DNA of 64,000 bases, from positions 124,001-188,000 of the forward strand of contig CABJAW010000005.1 in NCBI GenBank assembly GCA_902363665.1, written 5' to 3'. Below the pieces are notes generated by a model that was not told where the DNA came from, ran no database searches, and saw nothing but the letters and a program-made list of their open reading frames with translations. The translations under genes were made by a program, and so were the position numbers. The number at the start of each line of letters is the position of its first letter. Positions within the stretch are counted from its first letter, which is position 1. This document shows, piece by piece, positions 28,021 to 36,917 of this stretch. Origin of the DNA: Lachnospiraceae bacterium. GTDB taxonomy: Bacteria > Bacillota > Clostridia > Lachnospirales > Lachnospiraceae.

Positions 28021-28825
28021 GACAAGAGCAGAGTGCCTGAGAGGAAAAGGGCTGACGAAGGTTTTCGGCAGTGGAAATAAAAAGACGGTCGCAGTAGATC
28101 ATGTGGATTTTGATTTCCGGGAAGGCGAGATCATTTCAATTGTAGGAGAGTCGGGAAGCGGCAAAACAACGCTTTCCAAGATGCTGCTCGGCCTGATCAG
28201 CGTCACAGAGGGTGAGGTTTATTATCAGGGCAAGCTGCGTGATATCAGCAGCGGCCGGAAAAAGAAAGAATACTGGAAGGGAATTCAGCCGATTTTTCAG
28301 GATCCGTTTTCCTCCTACAATATGTTCAATAAGATCGACTCGGTGCTGCTTGACTGCATCAAGATGCGCGGCATGGGCAAGCTGCCGTATGAAGAGAAAT
28401 TTAAAATGATGGAGGAAGCCTGCAGCTTCGTCAATCTGGAATTTAAGGAGCTGACAAACAAGTATCCGTTTGAGCTTTCCGGCGGACAGATGCAGCGTCT
28501 GATGATTGCACGTATCTTCCTGCTTCGCCCGAAGATTCTGCTGGCAGATGAGCCGACCTCCATGATTGATGCGTGCTCGCGCTCGACAATCCTGGATATG
28601 CTGTTAAAGCTGAGAGATGAGATTCAGATGACCGTTATCTTTATCACGCATGACATTGGACTTGCGTACTATATTTCCGATAAGGTCTATATTATGGAGC
28701 ATGGCAAATTTGTGGAGTCAGGACCGGCAGAAGAGTGTATTCTGCATCCAACGGCAGATTACACGAAGCGTCTGATCAGTGATGTGCCAAAGATCTATGA
28801 AGAGTGGGATCTGAGTACGGTGTGA
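28013..28825 (+). CDS. ABC transporter ATPase, DppF/OppF type
   Basis: Second ATPase, 270 residues. Walker [10 protein letters not shown], signature LSGGQMQR, Walker [13 protein letters not shown], switch FITHDIGLA. Two in-frame ATGs at 28007 and 28013 are possible; the second is better spaced from the GGGGGG stretch at about 28000. It overlaps the stop of the preceding ATPase gene, so both subunits are coupled. It ends the operon; a very large hairpin follows. Confidence 0.93.
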   Translation: MSETRAECLRGKGLTKVFGSGNKKTVAVDHVDFDFREGEIISIVGESGSGKTTLSKMLLGLISVTEGEVYYQGKLRDISSGRKKKEYWKGIQPIFQDPFSSYNMFNKIDSVLLDCIKMRGMGKLPYEEKFKMMEEACSFVNLEFKELTNKYPFELSGGQMQRLMIARIFLLRPKILLADEPTSMIDACSRSTILDMLLKLRDEIQMTVIFITHDIGLAYYISDKVYIMEHGKFVESGPAEECILHPTADYTKRLISDVPKIYEEWDLSTV

Positions 28826-28833
28826 TTCCTGTT

Positions 28834-28872
28834 CGGGTCAAAGTGGATATTCGCAATCCGCTTCGCTAGTCG
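28834..28872 (-). repeat. intergenic palindrome family A, copy 1
   Basis: Reverse complement of the motif GAGCAAGTAGCGAAGCGGAT / ATCCGCTTTGACCCGA found again at 39968 and 59153. The core pairs AAGCGGAT with ATCCGCTT (one mismatch here). Confidence 0.75.
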
Positions 28873-28940
28873 GTTAAAAAAGAATACCCTGCATCAGAGG
28901 CGATAAGACGCCAGTGATGCGGGGTATTCTTTTTTAACCG
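28871..28940. terminator. large bidirectional terminator
   Basis: A 19-bp perfect outer stem beginning CGGTTAAAAAAGAATACCC is continued inward by GCATCA/TGATGC. Runs of A on one side and T on the other make it work in both directions, ending the Opp operon on + and the GH3 gene on -. Confidence 0.9.
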
Positions 28941-29003
28941 AGTCAAGCAAGTCCCCTGCTTCAATTGCGTGCAGCAATAAGCAGTGGGGAGGGACTTGCT
29001 TGC
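28940..29003 (+). repeat. intergenic palindrome family B, copy 1
   Basis: CAAGCAAGTCCCC...GGGACTTGCTTG outer stem, TGCTT/AAGCA and ATTGC/GCAAT inner pairs. The same sequence recurs at 59034 and, in part, at 59194. Confidence 0.8.
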
Positions 29004-29023
29004 GGAATCTCGCTTTGGCTGAA

Positions 29024-31294
29024 TCAGACGTTTCCGTCCGCGGCTGCCCGGAACTGTTTTATAATGCCATCCATTTCCTCACCGCTCATACCGGTAAAGC
29101 TTCGCAGTGCGCGAAGCGGCATGGAATCGATCATTGCGGTATTCATCTCATCGGAAATTGCTTCAGAAGCGGCTTCAGAAGCACCGGCGCCCATGCCTGC
29201 GAGGATCTGATTCGCAAGCTTCTCTGCGATTTCTTTCGTACGCGGGTTACGGCAGAGTTCCCCGAGCGTTGTGTTTTTGTGTACATGAAGCGGAAGTACA
29301 CGTGCAGTCTTAAGCGTGACCTTTGCCAGAAGCCGGATATCACGGGAGGAAGAAGCAACCTGGATCTCATAGCTGCCGCCTGCTGCATACCAGTCGCCAA
29401 GATTGGTGCTGTACCATGCGAAGCTGCGGTAATCAAGCTCTATGGTAACTGTTTTTGTCTCGCCGGGCTCCAGAGAGACTTTTTCGAAGCCCTTCAGTTC
29501 TTTGAGCGGCCGTTTTGTACTTCCGGTCAGATCCCGGATGTAAAGCTGAACGATTTCTTTTCCGGCAACACTTCCTGTGTTGGTGATGTCGAATGATACA
29601 TGAAGCGTATCAGAATCAGTCATGGTCTCTTTATCGAGGCGGAGATTACTGTAGGCAAACGTTGTATACGATAAGCCGTAGCCAAATGGATAGGCAACCG
29701 GCATTTCTTTTGTGTCGTAGTAACGGTATCCGACATAAATCCCCTCACGGTATTCTACCTTATCACCGTCTCCGAAGAAAAGGTAGGACGGATTGTCCGA
29801 AAGCTTTTCAGGGAAAGTCTCTGCGAGTTTTCCGGAGGGATTGACTGCTCCGAACAGAATACGTGTAACTGCTGCACCGCCTGCCTGGCCGCCAAGATAT
29901 GCTTCAAGAATTCCCTTTACTTCATGGCGCCACGGCAGTTCGACCGGAGAACCGTTGTGCAGAACGACAATGGTGTTTGGCTGTACCTTCAGGATTTCCG
30001 AAATCAGGCGATTCTGACAGGAAGGCAGCTGCATGTGGCTGCGGTCATAGCCTTCCGATTCAAAGCTGTCCGGGAGTCCTGCAAAAATGACTGCTTTGTC
30101 AGCATTTTCTGCTGCTTTTATTGCTGCAGCGGCAAGCGTTTCATCATAAGCATCACGGTCTGCCGGGAAGCCTTCTGCATAAGTGACCTGAGCATGCTCA
30201 GGCAGGGAGTCAAGAGCGCTGGCCGTGCGGAAGCAGTTGATATGAGAGCTGCCGCCGCCCTGGAACCGCGGGTTCTTTGCAAAGCCACCGATAAATGCAA
30301 TTTTTTCTGAAGGATTCAGCGGAAGGACACCGTCGTTTTTCAGAAGTACCATAGATTCCTCCGCGATACGGCGTGCTTCTTCGTGGTCGGCTTCCATCGT
30401 AAATTCCTGAGGGGTGTGGTTGTCTGCGTAGAGGTAGATAATGCGCAGAATACGTTCTACTGCCTGGTCAAGTATCGCTTCATCAAGGCTTCCGTCTTTT
30501 ACTGCCTTTACGATCTCGGCATCATTGAATCCGCCGGAACCGGGCATTTCCAGATCAAGACCGGCAATAAGTCCTGGAACACGGTCGTTGACAGCGCCCC
30601 AGTCGGACATTACATATCCTTCAAAGCCCCAGTCTCCGCGCAGCACATCAGTCAGAAGCCATTTATTTTCGGAAGCAAAAGTGCCGTTGATCTGGTTGTA
30701 AGAGCACATAAACGTATACGGTTGCGCTTTTTTGACGGCTGTCTCAAATGCCGGGAAATAGATTTCGCGCAGCGTGCGTTCATCAACCTCGGAGGAGCCG
30801 CTCATACGGTGGTACTCCTGGTTGTTAGCTGCAAAATGCTTGATTGATGTACCAACGTGCTCGGACTGTACGCCGTTTATGAATGCAGCGGCGATTTCAC
30901 CTGCAAGGTACGGATCTTCCGAATAGTACTCGAAATTGCGGCCGCACAGCGGAGAACGCTTAATGTTGACTGCAGGACCGAGGACAACGGAAACATCGTT
31001 TGCCTGCGCTTCCCGTCCGATGGCACTTCCCATTTCGTGCATCAGATCACGGTCAAAGGAGCAGGCAGCAAGGCAGGCAGGTGGAAAGCAAACCGCCTTG
31101 ATGCTGTCGTTCATGCCGAGATGGTCGCCTTTGTCATTCTGCTTGCGCAGTCCGTGCGGGCCGTCGCTGACCATTACTTCCGGGATGCCGAGCCGGTCTA
31201 CATGCTTGAGATGCCAGAAATCCAGTCCGGAGCACATGCCGGCCTTTTCCTCCAGTGTCATTTGACTGATGATTTTTTTTAGATCGTGTTCCAT
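29024..31294 (-). CDS. beta-glucosidase-type glycoside hydrolase, GH3
   Basis: GH3 enzyme of 756 residues, cytoplasmic (no signal peptide). It would cleave terminal beta-linked glucose, possibly xylose, from imported oligosaccharides. N-terminal barrel: MTLEEKAGMCSG, VSDGPHGLR, GTSIKHFAANNQE. The nucleophile is D231 in GYVMSDWGAV. The second domain has FIGGFAKNPRFQGGGSSHIN, then a fibronectin III-like C-terminal domain (SVAGKEIVQLYIRDL). AGGAGGTTTTT precedes the start and a TATAAT-like box lies on the minus strand at 31386-31391. It faces away from the beta-mannosidase gene; both may share regulation from the 427-bp gap. Confidence 0.92.
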   Translation of the reverse strand: MEHDLKKIISQMTLEEKAGMCSGLDFWHLKHVDRLGIPEVMVSDGPHGLRKQNDKGDHLGMNDSIKAVCFPPACLAACSFDRDLMHEMGSAIGREAQANDVSVVLGPAVNIKRSPLCGRNFEYYSEDPYLAGEIAAAFINGVQSEHVGTSIKHFAANNQEYHRMSGSSEVDERTLREIYFPAFETAVKKAQPYTFMCSYNQINGTFASENKWLLTDVLRGDWGFEGYVMSDWGAVNDRVPGLIAGLDLEMPGSGGFNDAEIVKAVKDGSLDEAILDQAVERILRIIYLYADNHTPQEFTMEADHEEARRIAEESMVLLKNDGVLPLNPSEKIAFIGGFAKNPRFQGGGSSHINCFRTASALDSLPEHAQVTYAEGFPADRDAYDETLAAAAIKAAENADKAVIFAGLPDSFESEGYDRSHMQLPSCQNRLISEILKVQPNTIVVLHNGSPVELPWRHEVKGILEAYLGGQAGGAAVTRILFGAVNPSGKLAETFPEKLSDNPSYLFFGDGDKVEYREGIYVGYRYYDTKEMPVAYPFGYGLSYTTFAYSNLRLDKETMTDSDTLHVSFDITNTGSVAGKEIVQLYIRDLTGSTKRPLKELKGFEKVSLEPGETKTVTIELDYRSFAWYSTNLGDWYAAGGSYEIQVASSSRDIRLLAKVTLKTARVLPLHVHKNTTLGELCRNPRTKEIAEKLANQILAGMGAGASEAASEAISDEMNTAMIDSMPLRALRSFTGMSGEEMDGIIKQFRAAADGNV

Positions 31295-31485
31295 AAAAAC
31301 CTCCTATCATATGAAAAATAGTACCGCGCAGATACGGAAAAAGGATTCGGAGTTTTGCCGTATTTCACGAGCGGATATTTGTTACATTATAACATAAAAG
31401 ACACAAAAAGAATACGGAAAAATGAGAAAAATAGACAGAGAAAGAAGAAAAATGGAGAAAAAACAGGCGAAATTGTGCAAAATGA

Positions 31486-31514
31486 TTGACGGGATTTCGT
31501 GGTGGCTTTATAAT
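31486..31514 (+). promoter_or_regulatory. promoter of the beta-mannosidase gene
   Basis: TTGACG, 17-bp spacer, TATAAT. Transcription would start near 31521, giving a leader of about 200 bases that begins with a strong hairpin. Confidence 0.75.
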
Positions 31515-31528
31515 GGAAAAGACAGGGG

Positions 31529-31591
31529 CGTGCCTGAAAAATGCTTTCTGCAAAATGGTGTGCAGGCTGCAGAAAGGATTTTTCAGACACG
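31529..31591 (+). promoter_or_regulatory. long hairpin in the beta-mannosidase leader
   Basis: Twenty-three positions pair with two mismatches, from CGTGCCTGAAAAATG to its complement, with a 17-base loop. It starts only a few bases after the predicted transcription start. No T run follows, so it is more likely an RNA stability or binding structure than a terminator. Confidence 0.6.
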
Positions 31592-31721
31592 CTCTCAGAA
31601 AAGAAACAACAGGACGTCCGGCCGATCGTTTACGGCAGAACAAAGCTGTGGCTGAAAAAAAAACAGCCGGGTCCGGCGGCCTGAAATGACACAGAATAAA
31701 TGAAATCAGGAGGAAAACAAG

Positions 31722-34232
31722 ATGGTTCAGCAGAAGATTGACAGCAGCTGGCAGATGCGCCGTGTGGGCGATGAAGCATTCAGCCCTGCCGTTGTTCCGG
31801 GCTCTGTTTATACAGACCTGCTTCGCAACGGACAGATGGAGGATCCGTTTTTCAAGGACAATGAGCTGAAGGCGTTAAAACTCATGGACGAGGACTATGA
31901 GTATGTTACGAGCTTTGATTGCGAAGAAGCCATTTGCAGCTCAGAGCGCAAGGTACTCCGTTTTGACGGAATCGACACGATCGCAGACGTTTATCTGAAC
32001 GGAGAAATGATCGGAAGCCCGGACAATATGCACCGTACCTGGGAATACGATGTGACGGAGGAAGTAAAAGAGAAGGATAATGAACTGCGCATCGTGTTTC
32101 ATTCACCAACAAAATACATTGCAGAGGCCTTTAAGGTAAGCAAGACACACGGCAGTGAGGATGCGATGGAGGGCTTTGTAAACATCCGTAAGGCACACTG
32201 TATGTTCGGCTGGGACTGGGGCGCACACCTTCCGGATGCGGGACTGTTCCGTCCGGTGACGCTGCTTGGCATTGATGAGGCAAGAATTGACAGCGTTTAT
32301 GTGACACAAGAGCATGCAGACGGAAAGGTGACACTGCACTTTGCGGTGGATGTGGACTGCTGCCCGGAGATGGAAGATCCGTCAGGAATGTGGAATGCGG
32401 AGGCTGAGGGCGCATCTGAGAACGAGGCAGATCCGCAGGAAAGCGGTCTTTATTATACGGTAAAAGTGACAGCACCGGACGGCACACAGGTAAGTGCGAA
32501 CGGCAGCCCGGAGCAGCTTGTGATCGAGGATCCGCAGCTGTGGTGGCCGAATGGCTATGGCAGACAGGATCTGTACACGGTAGAAGTGACGCTCTATTTT
32601 GAAGGAAAAGAGCTGGACTGCTGGAAGCGCCGCATTGGTCTTCGCACAATGACAGTAGACCGTTCAAAGAATGAATGGGGCGAGAATTTTGCGATCTGCG
32701 TCAATGGAATGGATATCTTTGCAATGGGTGCAGATTACATTCCGGAGGATCACCTGCTCGGACGGATCACCCCGGAGACGACGCGCAGCCTGCTGGAGAA
32801 GTGTAAATGGGCGAATTTCAATGCGATCCGTGTATGGGGCGGCGGCTATTATCCGGAAGACTGGTTCTATGATCTTTGCGATGAGCTGGGCTTTGTCGTA
32901 TGGCAGGACTTCATGTTTGCATGTGCGGTTTACGATCTGACGCCGGAATTTGAAGAAAATATCCGCGCTGAGTTTATTGATAACGTGAAACGTCTGCGCC
33001 ACCATGCAAGTCTTGGTCTGTGGTGCGGCAACAATGAGATGGAGGAATTTGTCTACGCAAAGAACAGCTGGCTGACAAAGCCGCAGGAGGTACGCGATTA
33101 TTATCTGATGTACGAGCGCATCCTTCCGGAGATTGTAAGAGAATACGACCCGCAGACGTTCTACTGGCCGTCCAGCCCGTCTTCAGGTGGATGTATGGAC
33201 GAGCCGCAGGATCCGGAGCGCGGTGACGTGCATTACTGGGATGTATGGCACGGAGACAAGCCGTTTACAGAGTACCGGAAGTTCTATTTCCGTTTCCTGT
33301 CCGAGTTCGGATTCCAGTCCTTCCCGTCCATTAAGACGATCGAGACATTCACGGACGATCCTGCAGACATGAATATTTTCTCCTATGTGATGGAGCGTCA
33401 TCAGAGAAACGGAAGTGCAAACGGAAAGATCATGAACTATATGCAGCAGACGTACCGTTATCCGTCAGATTTCCGTACAGTACTGTATGCGTCTCAGCTT
33501 CTGCAGGCAGACGGTATCCGCTACGGAGTGGAGCATTTCCGCCGCAACCGCGGACGCTGCATGGGAGCCGTTTACTGGCAGCTCAATGACTGCTGGCCGG
33601 TAGCATCCTGGTCATCGGTTGATTACTGCGGCAGACTGAAAGCACTTCATTATTATGCAAAGCGCTTCTTTGCACCGCTGATGCTCTCCTGTGAGGAGCA
33701 GGGCATGATGTCGAATGCACAGCCGCTCAACTGGCAGCATTCCGGTGAGTTCGAGAAATCGATCCGCTTAAATGTGGCAAACGAGACGAGAGAGGATGCG
33801 AAGGTAACGGTTCACTGGGCACTGCGCAGGGCAACGGCAGAGGTGATCAAGTCCGGTGAGGAGACAATCACGGTACCGGCTCTGAAGAGTGTATGGCTTG
33901 ACAAGATCGAGTTCCCGGAGGCAGATCCGTACTCAGAATACATCAGCTATGAGCTGGAAAAGGATGGCGAGATCATTTCAGCGGGAAGTGTCAACTTCTC
34001 CTATCCGAAGTACTTCCGTTACGAGGATCCGCAGCTTACCTGCCGCGTGATCGGAGATGAGATTGAAGTGACGGCGAAGGCTTACGCGAAGAGCGTTGAG
34101 ATCCTCAACGAGAACGAGGATCTGATCCTGTCAGACAACTACTTCGATATGAACGCAGGCACAAAGCGCGTGAAGATCGAGAGCGGCGATGTCAGCAGGC
34201 TGATGCTGCGCAGTGTATATGATATCAGATAA
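31722..34232 (+). CDS. beta-mannosidase, GH2
   Basis: GH2 enzyme of 836 residues that removes terminal beta-mannose from manno-oligosaccharides in the cytoplasm. The N-terminal jelly-roll starts with the mannosidase-type block VPGSVYTDLLRNGQMEDPF and YVTSFD. Acid/base E439 is in WCGNNEMEEF and nucleophile E528 is in FLSEFGFQSFPS. NIRKAHCMFGWDWGAHLPDAG is typical of beta-mannosidases rather than beta-galactosidases. AGGAGG precedes the ATG. It is single-gene, with a terminator after it. With the CE2 esterase it points to mannan-type substrates. Confidence 0.93.
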   Translation: MVQQKIDSSWQMRRVGDEAFSPAVVPGSVYTDLLRNGQMEDPFFKDNELKALKLMDEDYEYVTSFDCEEAICSSERKVLRFDGIDTIADVYLNGEMIGSPDNMHRTWEYDVTEEVKEKDNELRIVFHSPTKYIAEAFKVSKTHGSEDAMEGFVNIRKAHCMFGWDWGAHLPDAGLFRPVTLLGIDEARIDSVYVTQEHADGKVTLHFAVDVDCCPEMEDPSGMWNAEAEGASENEADPQESGLYYTVKVTAPDGTQVSANGSPEQLVIEDPQLWWPNGYGRQDLYTVEVTLYFEGKELDCWKRRIGLRTMTVDRSKNEWGENFAICVNGMDIFAMGADYIPEDHLLGRITPETTRSLLEKCKWANFNAIRVWGGGYYPEDWFYDLCDELGFVVWQDFMFACAVYDLTPEFEENIRAEFIDNVKRLRHHASLGLWCGNNEMEEFVYAKNSWLTKPQEVRDYYLMYERILPEIVREYDPQTFYWPSSPSSGGCMDEPQDPERGDVHYWDVWHGDKPFTEYRKFYFRFLSEFGFQSFPSIKTIETFTDDPADMNIFSYVMERHQRNGSANGKIMNYMQQTYRYPSDFRTVLYASQLLQADGIRYGVEHFRRNRGRCMGAVYWQLNDCWPVASWSSVDYCGRLKALHYYAKRFFAPLMLSCEEQGMMSNAQPLNWQHSGEFEKSIRLNVANETREDAKVTVHWALRRATAEVIKSGEETITVPALKSVWLDKIEFPEADPYSEYISYELEKDGEIISAGSVNFSYPKYFRYEDPQLTCRVIGDEIEVTAKAYAKSVEILNENEDLILSDNYFDMNAGTKRVKIESGDVSRLMLRSVYDIR

Positions 34233-34247
34233 ATAAATAGAACAGAG

Positions 34248-34302
34248 AGCTGCAGCAGACAGAACCATATCTTGACGGATTTCTATACTGCTGCAGCTTT
34301 TT
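34248..34302 (+). terminator. terminator of the beta-mannosidase gene
   Basis: AGCTGCAGCAG pairs perfectly with CTGCTGCAGCT, then TTTTTATG. The loop is long (29 bases). Confidence 0.7.
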
Positions 34303-34380
34303 ATGTTTGTCATTCAGCCAAAGCTGCTTCTGGTGGTTGACCGTGTAAAAAAGGCTCCGGAGATGGTTTTGTTATAAACG

Positions 34381-34450
34381 GAACGGTAAAAAGATCATGT
34401 TCATGAAACAGAACGGTAAGAAGATCATGTTCGTGAAATGGAACGGGAAG
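34381..34450 (+). repeat. 30-bp direct repeats upstream of the oxidoreductase-LuxR gene
   Basis: Two adjacent 30-bp units (34381-34410, 34411-34440) differ at only a few positions, with the first 10 bases of a third after them. Each contains an inverted repeat TCATG-TT-CATGA (second copy TCATG-TT-CGTGA). Spacing of 30 bp is close to three helical turns, as for a multi-site operator. They end inside the ribosome-binding region of the gene. Confidence 0.8.
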
Positions 34451-34461
34451 GGTGGACTTAT

Positions 34462-36591
34462 ATGAAAAGAATGAGAACCGCAGTCGTCGGCTGCGGTGCG
34501 ATCAGCGATATTTACCTGACAAATATGACAGAGCGTTTCGACAATCTGGAGGTTGTGGCATGCTGTGCCAATCATTTTGAGCATGCTCAGAAAAAGGCAA
34601 AGCAGTACGGGATTGAAGCACGGACTTACGAGGAAATCTTATCAGATCCGTCGATTGAGCTGGTGGTGATCCTGACACCTGCACCGACGCATGAAGGACT
34701 GATCCGTCAGGCTCTGCAGGCAGGGAAGCATGTTTATACCGAAAAAACAATGACACTCTCCACTGAGTCGGCGGGAGAACTGATCGCACTTGCAAAAGAG
34801 AAAGGGCTATATCTTGGTGCGGCACCGGATACATTCCTTGGAGCGGCGCTGCAGACGGCGCGGAAGGCGATTGATGATGGGCTGATCGGAGAGATTACAT
34901 CGTTTGAGGCGTGTGCCAACCGTGACCTGGATCTCCTGGCCGGGATGTTTTCGTTCCTTCGGATGGAGGGCGGCGGAATCTGCTATGATTTCGGCGTGTA
35001 TTACCTGACGGCGCTTGTCAGCCTGTTTGGACCTGTGGATTCACTCGTCGCTTCGGTGCGCAATCTTGCCGAAAACAGAATCAATACAGCGCCGGGAAGT
35101 ACGGGCTATGGAGAGACATTTTCTTATCAGAATGAGAGCCAGGTCTTTACGATCCTCCGGATGAAAAACGGAGTGACCGGTACGTTTTCCGTAAACGGAG
35201 ACAGCGCAATCAACGACCAGGCAGTTTTTACGGTTTACGGAAAGAAGGGAATCCTGAAGCTGACGGACCCGAACTGCTTCGGCGGAGAGGTGATTTATAT
35301 TCCGGCGGCAAAAGGATTTGACGAGGTGATTACACCGCAGGTACTGGATTATGGCTTTGCATACGGAGAAAACAGCCGCGGTCTCGGACCGGCTGAGATG
35401 GCGGCGGCCATCCGGGAGGGCAGGACGGCAAGAGCGGACGCGCAGATGGCTTACCATGTACTGGATGTGATCGGCAAGATCATGGAGAGCAGCGAAGCGG
35501 GAAGGTTCGTGAGCGTCGCATCGACGTGCCTGAGACCGGAAGCATTGCAGGCAGGTCAGAAGAATTACAAAACGAACATGCCGGATGAAGCGGAGCCAAA
35601 AGGGCTGCTTCCTCTTTTAAACACTTCTTTTGAACCCGGCGATGGAAAAAAGACGGTGGAAAGCTTTTCAGATCCTGACCTTCGAAGAATTGCAGAGGCA
35701 GAACTTTATTATTTTTCCGGTGAAGCGGAGAAGTGCACGGCGATCACAGAAAGCTATCTGGAGGAGGAAGAGATCAGCATACGGCTTTCTGCCTGCCTGC
35801 TGTATTCCTTTTCCAATTTCACTCTTGGAAATGCGGAGGCGGCACAGATCGGTTTTCAGAAGATACAGGAAACTTTGAAGACTGTGTTTGCCGGAAATGA
35901 AAGCAGGGAACTGCAGGCCAGCTGCGTTTTTGCGGCCAGTATGACCTGCATTCTGGTCCATCTTCCGACCGATGATCTGCCTCCTCTTCGGGATTATGTC
36001 CGGTATTTACCGGCAGGGCTGCGGATCTTTGCGGCTTATCTGATGGCTCACAAGCTTTATCTGGAGGAAAAATATGAGCGGGCTCTTGGGATTTTGGATG
36101 CGACAGTGATGTCTGTCAATAAGCCGTATCCGATACCGGAAATCTATCTGAACTGTATGATTTCCATATGCAGAATCAAAAACAAGGATCTGGATGGAGC
36201 GAAAGAAGCGTTTCTGAGGGCATGGGGGATGGCAAAACCGGATGGGCTTCTGGAGGCGTTTATTGAGCATCATGGTCTTTTACAGGGGATTGTGGAGTCC
36301 TGTCTGAAAAAAGAAGAACCGGAGGCATATAAAGCACTGACCAGAGGCGTCCTTCGTTTCAGTCGTGGCTGGATGAAGCTTCATAACCAGAAATCCGAAC
36401 GGAATGTAACGGATGCGCTGACACCGCAGGAATTTGCCATTGCCATGCTGGCCTGCCGGAACTGGACCAATCAGGAGATTGCAGATTGTATGGGTATCTC
36501 GGTCAATACTGTGAAACATATCATTTCCGATATTCTTTCTACCCTTCATGTGAACAGCAGAAAAGAACTGCTGCAGTTTGTAAACAGATAA
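34462..36591 (+). CDS. Gfo/Idh/MocA oxidoreductase fused to a LuxR-type regulator
   Basis: One uninterrupted frame of 709 residues with three parts. Residues about 1-360: NAD(P)-dependent Gfo/Idh/MocA oxidoreductase, with Rossmann loop AVVGCGAISDIY, the EKTM motif keeping the usual catalytic-site Lys, and GGGICYDFGVYYLTAL in the substrate domain. About 375-630: alpha-helical, TPR-like region (AEAELYYFSGEAEKCTAI, LGNAEAAQIGFQKIQETL) as in the middle of stand-alone Clostridial LuxR regulators. The last 60 residues: LuxR HTH, LTPQEFAIAML...NQEIADCMGISVNTVKHI. ATG 34462 follows GGGAAGGG. It follows the beta-mannosidase gene and has its own operator-like repeats. A sugar-sensing or sugar-oxidising transcription factor is inferred. 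I know of no described protein with this architecture. Confidence 0.88.
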   Translation: MKRMRTAVVGCGAISDIYLTNMTERFDNLEVVACCANHFEHAQKKAKQYGIEARTYEEILSDPSIELVVILTPAPTHEGLIRQALQAGKHVYTEKTMTLSTESAGELIALAKEKGLYLGAAPDTFLGAALQTARKAIDDGLIGEITSFEACANRDLDLLAGMFSFLRMEGGGICYDFGVYYLTALVSLFGPVDSLVASVRNLAENRINTAPGSTGYGETFSYQNESQVFTILRMKNGVTGTFSVNGDSAINDQAVFTVYGKKGILKLTDPNCFGGEVIYIPAAKGFDEVITPQVLDYGFAYGENSRGLGPAEMAAAIREGRTARADAQMAYHVLDVIGKIMESSEAGRFVSVASTCLRPEALQAGQKNYKTNMPDEAEPKGLLPLLNTSFEPGDGKKTVESFSDPDLRRIAEAELYYFSGEAEKCTAITESYLEEEEISIRLSACLLYSFSNFTLGNAEAAQIGFQKIQETLKTVFAGNESRELQASCVFAASMTCILVHLPTDDLPPLRDYVRYLPAGLRIFAAYLMAHKLYLEEKYERALGILDATVMSVNKPYPIPEIYLNCMISICRIKNKDLDGAKEAFLRAWGMAKPDGLLEAFIEHHGLLQGIVESCLKKEEPEAYKALTRGVLRFSRGWMKLHNQKSERNVTDALTPQEFAIAMLACRNWTNQEIADCMGISVNTVKHIISDILSTLHVNSRKELLQFVNR

Positions 36592-36605
36592 GTAAAATAG
36601 AACAG

Positions 36606-36654
36606 AAAAGTGCTTTGCTTTGGGATTTCGCATCCCGGGCAGGGCACTTTTTTT
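36606..36654 (+). terminator. terminator of the oxidoreductase-LuxR gene
   Basis: AAAAGTGC pairs with GCACTTTT, inner TGGGAT/ATCCC, and a run of seven T. Confidence 0.85.
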
Positions 36655-36731
36655 CACTTAAATGGGCATTTCTGGAAAAGGGAAAAAGAACTATAATATC
36701 TATAAGAGAGTGCGGTGCTGCGGAACAGGAA

Positions 36732-36894
36732 ATGTACTCTCGGAGTCTTTCCTGCACTTGCTTTTGTGGCCGATTTTCTGCCAGCTGCACCCGAATTTCA
36801 TCAACGTACATACCGTGTACGCCTCAGAAATTTGGGCACAACTGACAAAAAATCTTCTCACAAAATCAAGCACAAAAAGATTCCGGGAGTACAT
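36732..36894. repeat. 163-bp imperfect palindrome
   Basis: Two 79-base arms around a 5-base centre (GTACA-TACCG-TGTAC). The outer ends are perfect (ATGTACTC/GAGTACAT), and within the arms most positions match, with C/T or A/G differences and a pair of one-base offsets. Many differences still allow G.U pairs in RNA. It fills most of the gap before the surface-protein gene. It may be a MITE-like relic or a long leader hairpin. Confidence 0.75.
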
Positions 36895-36917
36895 GGAAAA
36901 GAAATGGAGGAAACGAT

